Program-made: the position numbers and the translations under genes
In this document: one piece after another, positions 18,629 through 26,368 of the stretch
Numbering within the stretch: position 1 is the first letter of the stretch
Layout of the letters: each line of letters starts with the position of its first letter
Notes under the pieces: model-generated
What the model saw: only the letters and a program-made list of their open reading frames with translations
Databases searched by the model: none
What the model was told of the DNA's origin: nothing
Assembly (NCBI GenBank): GCA_963794955.1
Contig: CAWCGF010000031.1
Location: 1 to 64,000, forward strand
Length of the DNA: 64,000 nucleotides
Reading direction: 5' to 3'
Origin: JAFDVL01 sp963794955
Lineage (GTDB): Bacteria; Acidobacteriota; Blastocatellia; RBC074

Positions 18629-21600
18629 ATGAATCATCAACATCAACATCGCATTTTGTTCTTCATTACATTGTTGTTTGTATTCGCCCTTTCGGCCTGG
18701 GCACAGACGGCACAGGTGACCGGTCGCATTACTGATCAGGCCGGGGCTATTGTGCCGGATACCAAAATCACTTTGACCAATGTCGGCAATGGCCTCAAAC
18801 GCGAAGCGGTCACCAACAGCGAAGGCTATTTCACGGTGCCGTTGCTGCAACCGGCAACCTATCAGATCGCGGTGCAAAAAAGCGGCTTCAAACCGCTCGC
18901 ACAAGCGGATGTGATCTTACAGGTCGGACAGGTGTTACGGTTAGATTATACGTTGGAAGCGGGCGCGCTGACGGAAACCGTCAGCATCACGGCCAGCGGC
19001 GCGACGGCGCTTGATACTGAAACCTCAACGCTCGGCAAGGTCGTAGACCAGCAGCGCATTCAGAACCTGCCACTGCTGGGCCGCAATCCGTATTCGCTGG
19101 TGGCGCTCGTCCCCGGTGCGCGGCCTTCTGCTGGATTGAATGATTTGCCTGTAGATCAGATCAGCCAGTCGTTCGTTTCGATCAACGGCGCACGCGGCAA
19201 TCAAAACGAATACCTGTTGGATGGCGCGCCCAACACGGCAGCCGCGCAGAATCAGCCTGTCGTCTTTGTGAATCCTGATGCGGTGCAGGAATTCAAAGTC
19301 GAGACCAACAACTTCAGCGCCCAACACGGACGCGCGGGCGGCGGCATTTTCAACATCGTCACGCGCTCTGGCACGAATGAATTTCACGGCACCGCGTATG
19401 ACTATTTGCGTAACGACGCGCTCAATGCAAATACGTTTTTTGGCAATCGCGCGGGGCTAAAAAGGCCGCCGTTTCGCTATAATCAATTTGGCGCAACGAT
19501 TGGCGGGCCGATTGATTTTCCTGAGAAAGTTTTTGGGCCGATGAAGTATGCAGGGAAAAATCGCAGCTTCTTTTTTGGCAGCTACGAAGCCGTGCGCTTT
19601 TCGCAAGGTGGCACCTACATCGGCACCGTGCCAACGCTATTGCAACGTGCGGGAGACTTTTCGCAAACCAAAAATGCTGCGGGCGCGGTGATTCCGATTT
19701 ACGATCCGGCGACAACGCGTCCGAATCCGGCGAATACCACGCAATTCCTGCGCGATCCGTTTCAAGGCAACCTGATTCCACGCAATCGCTTCAATCCGGT
19801 GTTCGACAAAATGTTGGAATTCATTCCGTTGCCTAACGCGACAGGCAATGCCAACACAGCGATCGGCAATTTCGTGACGACGGCGGCGAACCGCATCAGC
19901 AAGGATACGTTCTCAGTGCGCCTGGATCATCAATTGAACGAGCGGCATCGGATGAGCGGGCGTTTCAATTACGACAACACGCCGATCAATCGCCCCGACT
20001 TTTACAAAAACATCGCGTCGCCGACCTTTGGCTCGCAGGTCTTCAAGCGGCGCAATTTTGGTTTGGATTATACGGCGACATTCAGCCCGACAATGGTCGG
20101 CAATTTTCTCTTCAGTTTCACACGGCTGGAAAACAACCGCCGCCCCTTTAGCAGCGGCTTCGACATCACCTCGCTCGGGTTTCCCGGGGCGTTGAAATCG
20201 CAACTGATCCCCGAATCGTTCCCTTCGATCACAGTTGCAGGAATGGGCGGCAGTTTCAGCATCACGAATTCGGGCACGGCCAATCTGCTGGGCGGCAATG
20301 ACCTGATCAGTTTTGGCGATAACACGGCTTCCTGGGTCGGTTCAATCACCAAAACGCTGGCGCGACATACCTTAAAATTCGGCGGCGAAACACGCTTGCT
20401 GCGCCCGAATTACTGGCAGTTCAGCGACACCGCAATTAACTTTTCGTTTGCCCAGAATTTCACGCAAGGCCCGAACCCAACGGCAGCGGCGGCGGCCAGC
20501 ACAGGCTTCGGTTTTGCCTCGTTTATGCTCGGTATCGGCGGGGGCAGTTACAGCCGTGCGGCTTCAATGGCAATGCAGGTGAAATATTACGGCGGTTATT
20601 TGCAAGACGATTGGAAGTTGACCGACAAGCTGACCCTGAATCTGGGCGTGCGTTATGAATACGAATCGCCGCGCACCGAGCGTTATAACCAACTCACCAA
20701 CTTTGACCCGAGTGCGACGCCGCCACTGACGGCTGCGGGGTTGAACTTGAAAGGCGCGCTGAGTTTTGTAGGTGTGAACGGCAATCCGCGCGAGCAATGG
20801 AATCCTGATCGGAACAACATCGCGCCGCGCATCGGCTTTGCCTGGAACCTGACGCCGAAAACGGTGGTGCGAGGCGGCGCGGGCATTTTTTATGCGGCGA
20901 TGACGGGGGTGGGCGGCGCTTCGGGATCGTTCGGTGTATCAGGCTTTGAAGCTGCAACTGCGGTCGTCACCAGTTTGAATGGGGTCACGCCGCTCAACTA
21001 CCTTAACAATCCCTATCCGACCGGCATCAATCAAGCGACGGGCAGCAAGCTCGGCGCGGCGACATTGCTGGGGCAAAACATTCGCTTCTCTGACCGCGAC
21101 ATTCACCAATCGTATTCAGCGCAATGGAACCTGAATGTGCAGCGCGAATTGCCGGGGCAAATGTTGTTGGAAATTGGCTACGCGGGCAATCGCGGCTTGA
21201 AGTTGCAACAAGACCGCGAACTCAATCAATTGCCCGATTCGGCGTTGGCGCTGGGCGATGGCTTGCGTACGCAGGTGGCGAATCCGTTCTTTGGCCAGAT
21301 CACTACGGGCCCCTTGGCCAGCGCGACCGTCACGCGCGCGCAATTGCTGCGTCCGTATCCGCATTACCTGTCGGTAGTCTCGACCAATGCGTCATTTGCT
21401 ACGTCCAACTATCACGCGTTGATGGCATCGCTGCAGCGGCGCTTTAGCAACGGGTTGACGGTGAACGGTTCGTACACCTTCTCGAAGCTGATTGACCTGG
21501 CCACGGGCGGATTCGCGGGCGAACTTTTGAGTAACGCTGGCTTCCAAAACTGGAATAATTTGCGGCTTGATCGTTCGCTGTCCGCGTTGGATTCACCGCA

Positions 21601-22135
21601 TCGGTTGGTCATCAATGGGCTGTACGCCTTGCCCTTTGGCGCGGGCCGTAAATTCAATCCAACCGGCGTGGCGGGAACGCTACTGAATGGCTGGGAAATT
21701 GCGGCGATTTATACGTTCCAAAGCGGCGGCCCACTGGGTTTTACGAGCGCCACCAATACGACTTTTGCCCAGGCGGGCGGACAACGCCCGAACCTGGTGG
21801 GTAATCCGGTTTTGCCGGACGATCAGCGAACCCTGACGCGCTGGTTCAATACCGCAGCGTTCGTGGCACCTGCCGCCTACACCTTTGGCACCGCGCCGCG
21901 TTCGCTCGGCAGCGTGCGCAGCGACGGCATTTCCGGCATGGATTTTTCCGTCGTCAAGAACACCAAGTTGCATGAAAGCCTCGCGCTGCAATTCCGCGCG
22001 GAGTTTTTTAACCTGACGAACACCGTGCGCTTCGCTCCGCCGAATACGTCATTTGGTTCAGCAGCGTTTGGACAAGTCAGCGCGCAGTCGAATCAACCAC
22101 GCGTTGTACAATTTGCTTTGAAGCTGATCTATTAA
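18629..22135 (+). CDS. Oar-like TonB-dependent receptor 3
   Basis: An intact receptor of 1,168 residues from ATG 18629, chosen over upstream in-frame starts because it follows an AGGAG site and begins a clear signal peptide (MNHQHQHRILFF to SAWAQ). Then come a carboxypeptidase-regulatory-like domain (VTGRITDQAGAIVPDTKITL), a plug (LPLLGRNPYSLVALVPGARP; INGARGNQNEYLLDGAPNT; AGGGIFNIVTRSGTNEFHG), and the barrel, ending VVQFALKLIY with the usual terminal aromatic. The protein is outer-membrane and presumably TonB-energised. It is last of the three receptors, 123 bp ahead of the sulfatase run, so it is the most likely partner for the sulfatases. Confidence 0.93.
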   Translation: MNHQHQHRILFFITLLFVFALSAWAQTAQVTGRITDQAGAIVPDTKITLTNVGNGLKREAVTNSEGYFTVPLLQPATYQIAVQKSGFKPLAQADVILQVGQVLRLDYTLEAGALTETVSITASGATALDTETSTLGKVVDQQRIQNLPLLGRNPYSLVALVPGARPSAGLNDLPVDQISQSFVSINGARGNQNEYLLDGAPNTAAAQNQPVVFVNPDAVQEFKVETNNFSAQHGRAGGGIFNIVTRSGTNEFHGTAYDYLRNDALNANTFFGNRAGLKRPPFRYNQFGATIGGPIDFPEKVFGPMKYAGKNRSFFFGSYEAVRFSQGGTYIGTVPTLLQRAGDFSQTKNAAGAVIPIYDPATTRPNPANTTQFLRDPFQGNLIPRNRFNPVFDKMLEFIPLPNATGNANTAIGNFVTTAANRISKDTFSVRLDHQLNERHRMSGRFNYDNTPINRPDFYKNIASPTFGSQVFKRRNFGLDYTATFSPTMVGNFLFSFTRLENNRRPFSSGFDITSLGFPGALKSQLIPESFPSITVAGMGGSFSITNSGTANLLGGNDLISFGDNTASWVGSITKTLARHTLKFGGETRLLRPNYWQFSDTAINFSFAQNFTQGPNPTAAAAASTGFGFASFMLGIGGGSYSRAASMAMQVKYYGGYLQDDWKLTDKLTLNLGVRYEYESPRTERYNQLTNFDPSATPPLTAAGLNLKGALSFVGVNGNPREQWNPDRNNIAPRIGFAWNLTPKTVVRGGAGIFYAAMTGVGGASGSFGVSGFEAATAVVTSLNGVTPLNYLNNPYPTGINQATGSKLGAATLLGQNIRFSDRDIHQSYSAQWNLNVQRELPGQMLLEIGYAGNRGLKLQQDRELNQLPDSALALGDGLRTQVANPFFGQITTGPLASATVTRAQLLRPYPHYLSVVSTNASFATSNYHALMASLQRRFSNGLTVNGSYTFSKLIDLATGGFAGELLSNAGFQNWNNLRLDRSLSALDSPHRLVINGLYALPFGAGRKFNPTGVAGTLLNGWEIAAIYTFQSGGPLGFTSATNTTFAQAGGQRPNLVGNPVLPDDQRTLTRWFNTAAFVAPAAYTFGTAPRSLGSVRSDGISGMDFSVVKNTKLHESLALQFRAEFFNLTNTVRFAPPNTSFGSAAFGQVSAQSNQPRVVQFALKLIY

Positions 22136-22143
22136 ATTCAGAG

Positions 22144-22235
22144 ATGACGGAACAGACGGAAATAACGGAACAGACGGAAAAATAGTAAGATCGCTAGTGT
22201 TCTTCCGTCTATTCTGTTCTTTCCCTATTTTCTCT
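22144..22235. repeat. Tandem ACGGAACAG-type words and inverted repeat before the sulfatases
   Basis: The left part (22144-22180) repeats ACGGAA/CAGACGGAA words. Its 16 bases at 22163-22178 pair, with two mismatches, to 22202-22217. A T/C-rich run follows (22218-22240), so it could weakly terminate the receptor transcript. Confidence 0.6.
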
Positions 22236-22258
22236 TCTTTTTTCATAATGGAACCCCT

Positions 22259-23674
22259 ATGAAACTTATTGCTTATTCGCTCTTGGCCTTGCTCTCATTT
22301 ATCGCTATTTCTTCGCTTGCACTCGCGCAACCCAGCAAACGTTCACAGAACTTTGTCGTGATCTTTTGTGACGATCTGGGCTATGGCGATTTGGGCAGCT
22401 TTGGCAATCCGACGATTCGCACGCCTCATCTGGATCGCATGGCGACAGAAGGCCAACGCTGGACGAGCTTTTATGTGGCGGATTCGGTCTGCACGCCCAG
22501 CCGTTCGGCGTTGCTGACCGGGCGTTTGCCTATTCGCACGGGAATGTTTTCTGATACGCGCCGCGTGTTGTTCCCTGATTCCGCCGGAGGTCTTCCGTCG
22601 AGTGAAGTCACCATCGCCGAAGCCCTGAAGACGCGCGGCTATGCTACGGCAGCCGTAGGCAAATGGCATCTCGGCTTTCAACCGCAATATCTGCCGATGA
22701 AACAGGGCTTTGATTCATATTTCGGGATTCCGTACTCGAATGACATGGACGGGGTCGTCAAATACAGTGCGCGGGATGAATACCTGCGCCTCCTGAAAAA
22801 TCCCAAGCGCGAATACTGGAACGTGCCGTTGATGCGTAACGAAGAAATCATCGAACGTCCCGCAGAACAGACGACGCTGACGCAGCGATATACCGACGAA
22901 GCCCTCAAGTTCATCAACGCGAATAAGAATCGCCCATTCTTTCTCTACCTCGCGCACTCGATGCCGCATATGCCGCTTTTTCGCTCGAAAGGGTTTGAGA
23001 ACAAAAGCGCGCGCGGATTGTACGGCGACGTGATCGAAGAACTGGATGCCAATGTCGGTCGCGTGCTGGACACGCTGCGACAGTTGAAGCTCGACCGCAA
23101 CACGCTGGTCATTTTCACCAGCGACAATGGCCCGTGGGCGACGTTCGATGAACAGGGTGGCTCAGCAGGGTTGTTGCGCGGGGCCAAAGGCGGCACCTAT
23201 GAAGGCGGGATGCGGGAACCGACAATCTTCTGGCAGCCCGGCACGATCAAGCCCGCGGTCGTGACCGACATCGGCTCGACGCTGGATTTGTTGCCGACCT
23301 TCTGCAACCTGGCTGGCGCAAAAGCGCCAACTGACCGTGTGCTGGATGGTTATGATTTAAGCGGCGTGTTACACGGCAAAGGACGCAGTCCGCGCCAGAC
23401 GATGTTTTTTTGGCGTGGCTCAAAACTGTATGCCGTGCGCCACGGATCATTCAAAGCGCACTTCATTACGCAATCAGAATATGGCGGTGAACCGGCTGTC
23501 ACACATCAGACGCCCGTGCTATATAACCTGGATCATGATCCGTCGGAAAAATTCGATGTCGCGCAAAAGCATCCCGAAGTGATCGCCGAAATTCGCCGCA
23601 TCGCTGAAGCACACAAGAACGGAATCCCGCCGGTTGAGAATCAACTGGATAAACGCGTGGCCACAAACAAATGA
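22259..23674 (+). CDS. Secreted type I sulfatase 1
   Basis: A 471-residue arylsulfatase-fold enzyme. The signal peptide is residues 1-23. The metal-binding N-terminal motif FCDDLGYGDLGSFG is at about 36-49, and the core signature is CTPSRSALLTGR with Cys78 as the residue converted to formylglycine. VGKWHLG and FTSDNGPW supply further active-site residues. It would hydrolyse sulfate esters on an exported substrate in the periplasm or outside. The gene starts at ATG 22259 and overlaps the next sulfatase by four bases (ATGA), so the two are translationally coupled. Its substrate-binding regions differ from the next two sulfatases, so it probably attacks a different sulfate position or sugar. Confidence 0.93.
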   Translation: MKLIAYSLLALLSFIAISSLALAQPSKRSQNFVVIFCDDLGYGDLGSFGNPTIRTPHLDRMATEGQRWTSFYVADSVCTPSRSALLTGRLPIRTGMFSDTRRVLFPDSAGGLPSSEVTIAEALKTRGYATAAVGKWHLGFQPQYLPMKQGFDSYFGIPYSNDMDGVVKYSARDEYLRLLKNPKREYWNVPLMRNEEIIERPAEQTTLTQRYTDEALKFINANKNRPFFLYLAHSMPHMPLFRSKGFENKSARGLYGDVIEELDANVGRVLDTLRQLKLDRNTLVIFTSDNGPWATFDEQGGSAGLLRGAKGGTYEGGMREPTIFWQPGTIKPAVVTDIGSTLDLLPTFCNLAGAKAPTDRVLDGYDLSGVLHGKGRSPRQTMFFWRGSKLYAVRHGSFKAHFITQSEYGGEPAVTHQTPVLYNLDHDPSEKFDVAQKHPEVIAEIRRIAEAHKNGIPPVENQLDKRVATNK

Positions 23675-24954
23675 AAATCGTTATCTCTTTGCTTTTATTG
23701 ACTGCCCTTTGTTCGACAGTAACGCTGGCACAGGCTGCGCGTAAGCCGAACATCATCTTCATTCTGAGCGATGACATGGGCTACGCCGATATTGGCAGCT
23801 ATGGAGCCAAAGATATTCGCACGCCGCATCTGGATCGGTTGGCGCGCGAAGGCGTACGGCTGACCCACTGTTATTCTAACGGCCCGGTTTGCACGCCTAC
23901 GCGCGCCGCCTTTGTCACGGGTCGGTATCAACAGCGCGTCAACAAAGCGATGGAATGGGCGGTACTGCCAGATCAGCGCAACGACACGCTGCCGCTGTCG
24001 GAAACGACGATTGCCCGGATGCTGAAAGATGACGGTTATGCCACCGCGCTAATCGGCAAATGGCATTTAGGCTACCCCCTTGAAACCGGCCCGAAGGCAC
24101 ACGGCTTCGATCAATACTTCGGCATCATCGGCGGCAATGCGGATATGTATTCGCACGAAAACATCAACGGCGAAAATGTGCTGTATGAGGGCAGCAAACA
24201 GACGAAAAGCCCCGGCTATCTCACTGCGCAACTGAGCGACCGTGCTGCCCAATTCATCGAACAGCAAAAAGCCAAACCATTCTTTTTGTATCTGGCTTAC
24301 AACGCGGTGCATTGGCCATTTCAAGCGCCGGGCAGCCCGGTGCGCAACCGGCAAACGTGGTACGACGGAACGCGGCAGGATTACGCCAAGATGTTAGAAG
24401 CGATGGACACTGGCATCGGCAAAGTGCTGGCGACGTTGGATCAGTTAGGCTTGGCCAAAGACACATTGGTGATTTTCACCAACGACAACGGGGGCGAACG
24501 GTTGTCGAGCAACGAACCGTTTTTTCATCATAAAGCGACCCTGTGGGAAGGCGGCATTCGTGTGCCGGGAATCCTGCGATGGCCTGGCCAGTTGCCTGCG
24601 AAAAAAGTGTCAGATCAAGCGGCCATCACGATGGACTTTACCGCGACGATTTTAGCAGCGACAGGGACAAAACCAGCCCGAACATTGGACGGTATCAACC
24701 TGTTGCCAATCTTGCAGGGACGCACGCCGGAACAGGAACGCACGTTGTTCTGGCGCATCATCACGCGGCCTGATCGGCAAATGAAGGCCGTTCGCCAAGG
24801 CCCTTGGAAATACGTGCGCGATGGCGAGATAGACCAGCTCTTTGATTTACAGCGTGATCCGAGAGAACGCCGCGATCTCAGTTACCAACAACAACAGCGC
24901 GTGCGTGACATGCAGCGCTTACTGGACGAATGGGAAAAACAATTCCCGCGTTAA
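23671..24954 (+). CDS. Secreted type I sulfatase 2 (CTPTR active site)
   Basis: A 427-residue sulfatase with a signal peptide (1-20, ending TLAQ), a metal site in ILSDDMGYADIGSYG, and the modification motif CTPTRAAFVTGR with Cys74. The fourth motif position is Thr, not the commoner Ser (CxPTR versus CxPSR). Other landmarks are IGKWHLGYPLETGPKAHGFD and FTNDNGGERLS. It is closely similar to sulfatase 3 and less so to sulfatase 1. The start overlaps the stop of sulfatase 1. Neither a formylglycine-generating enzyme nor an anaerobic maturase is encoded nearby; the FGE-fold protein at 771-1505 is a DGR target and not a credible maturase. Confidence 0.93.
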   Translation: MKIVISLLLLTALCSTVTLAQAARKPNIIFILSDDMGYADIGSYGAKDIRTPHLDRLAREGVRLTHCYSNGPVCTPTRAAFVTGRYQQRVNKAMEWAVLPDQRNDTLPLSETTIARMLKDDGYATALIGKWHLGYPLETGPKAHGFDQYFGIIGGNADMYSHENINGENVLYEGSKQTKSPGYLTAQLSDRAAQFIEQQKAKPFFLYLAYNAVHWPFQAPGSPVRNRQTWYDGTRQDYAKMLEAMDTGIGKVLATLDQLGLAKDTLVIFTNDNGGERLSSNEPFFHHKATLWEGGIRVPGILRWPGQLPAKKVSDQAAITMDFTATILAATGTKPARTLDGINLLPILQGRTPEQERTLFWRIITRPDRQMKAVRQGPWKYVRDGEIDQLFDLQRDPRERRDLSYQQQQRVRDMQRLLDEWEKQFPR

Positions 24955-24964
24955 CTCAACAACT

Positions 24965-26287
24965 ATGAAAAACCTGATTCGCCAATTCCTTGTCGTGCTT
25001 TCGCTGGTCATTGCGCTTTCCGCTCTGGCAGCGGCGCAACCTGTTCGTAAACCCAACGTCATTTTTATTCTCGTGGATGACATGGGCTATGCTGATTTGA
25101 GCAGCTATGGCTCCAAAGACATTCGCACGCCCAACATTGATCGGCTCGCCAAAGAGGGCGTGAAGCTAACGCAAGCGTATTCCAATGGCCCGGTTTGCAC
25201 GCCTACGCGCGCCGCCTTCATCACCGGACGCTATCAGCAACGCGTTGGATTGGAATGGGCGTTTGGGCCGGGGCTGAAAGAACCGGGCTTGCCGGTCGAA
25301 GAAACTTCCCTTGCGCGGATGCTGAAAAACAATGGCTATGCGACGGCGCTGATGGGCAAATGGCATCTCGGCTACAAACCGGAGTTCAGCCCCAACGCGC
25401 ATGGCTTCGATGAATTCTTCGGTATTCTGAGCGGCAACGTAGACCATTACTCCCACAAAGAAAACAACGGCGAACACGACTTGCGCGAACAGGACAAAGA
25501 AACTTTTGTCGAAGGTTTCCTGACCGATCACCTTGCGCGCCGTTCCGTAGATTTCGTGAAGCGCCAGAAAGACAAGCCATTCTTTTTGTATCTCGCCTTT
25601 AACTCTGTGCATTGGCCGTTTCAGCGCCCCAATCGCCCTGACATGGTGCGCACCAAAGAAACGTGGTTCGAGGGCACGCGCGCTGATTACATCGAGATGA
25701 TGCAAAACATTGACAGTTCCGTCGGGCAGGTTCTGAACACGCTTGATCAGCAGGGAATTGCCAAAGACACGCTCGTCATTTTCACCAGCGACAACGGCGG
25801 AGAGCGGCTCTCGGATATGGGGCCATACTTCAATACCAAAGGCACGCTCTGGGAAGGCGGCATTCACGTGCCCGGCTTAGCGCGCTGGCCTGCCGCGTTG
25901 CCGAAAGGCAAAGTATCCCATCAAGCGGCCATCACGATGGATTGGACAGCAACAATTCTGGCCGCAGCGGGCGTCCAGCCGGAACGCCAACTGGACGGAA
26001 TCAACTTGTTGCCAATCCTGCAAGGCAAACAGACAGAGCAAGAGCGCACTCTATGCTGGCGCATTGATCGTGCAGGCTTTCGGCAACAGGCGATTCGCTC
26101 CGGCAAGTGGAAATTGCTGACACAACCAACGAGCGTCGGGCTGTTATTGTTTGATCTGGAACGCGATCCCAGCGAGCGGCGCAATCTGTTTTACGAACAG
26201 CAAGACAAAGTGAAAGAACTGCGCGACAAGCTGGTACAATGGGACAAGGAAATGAACCAGAGCAAGCCACGTTTCAGCGTTAAGTGA
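24965..26287 (+). CDS. Secreted type I sulfatase 3 (CTPTR active site)
   Basis: A 440-residue sulfatase starting at ATG 24965, 10 bp after sulfatase 2; upstream in-frame codons lie inside that gene and were ignored. It has a signal peptide (1-24), ILVDDMGYADLSSYG, CTPTRAAFITGRYQQRVGLE with Cys78, MGKWHLGYKPEFSPNAHGFD, and FTSDNGGERLS. It is a close paralogue of sulfatase 2, from an older tandem duplication. Expected location is the periplasm or cell surface. With its neighbours it forms a three-enzyme set for removing sulfate from a polymer or from mucin-like glycans. Confidence 0.93.
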   Translation: MKNLIRQFLVVLSLVIALSALAAAQPVRKPNVIFILVDDMGYADLSSYGSKDIRTPNIDRLAKEGVKLTQAYSNGPVCTPTRAAFITGRYQQRVGLEWAFGPGLKEPGLPVEETSLARMLKNNGYATALMGKWHLGYKPEFSPNAHGFDEFFGILSGNVDHYSHKENNGEHDLREQDKETFVEGFLTDHLARRSVDFVKRQKDKPFFLYLAFNSVHWPFQRPNRPDMVRTKETWFEGTRADYIEMMQNIDSSVGQVLNTLDQQGIAKDTLVIFTSDNGGERLSDMGPYFNTKGTLWEGGIHVPGLARWPAALPKGKVSHQAAITMDWTATILAAAGVQPERQLDGINLLPILQGKQTEQERTLCWRIDRAGFRQQAIRSGKWKLLTQPTSVGLLLFDLERDPSERRNLFYEQQDKVKELRDKLVQWDKEMNQSKPRFSVK

Positions 26288-26368
26288 CTTTCATAGGTCT
26301 GTCCGCTTTTGTGCGCCTGGTATTTTGAATATGATGTCTGCCTGAATTGTTTTTATCGAGTGCAAGTT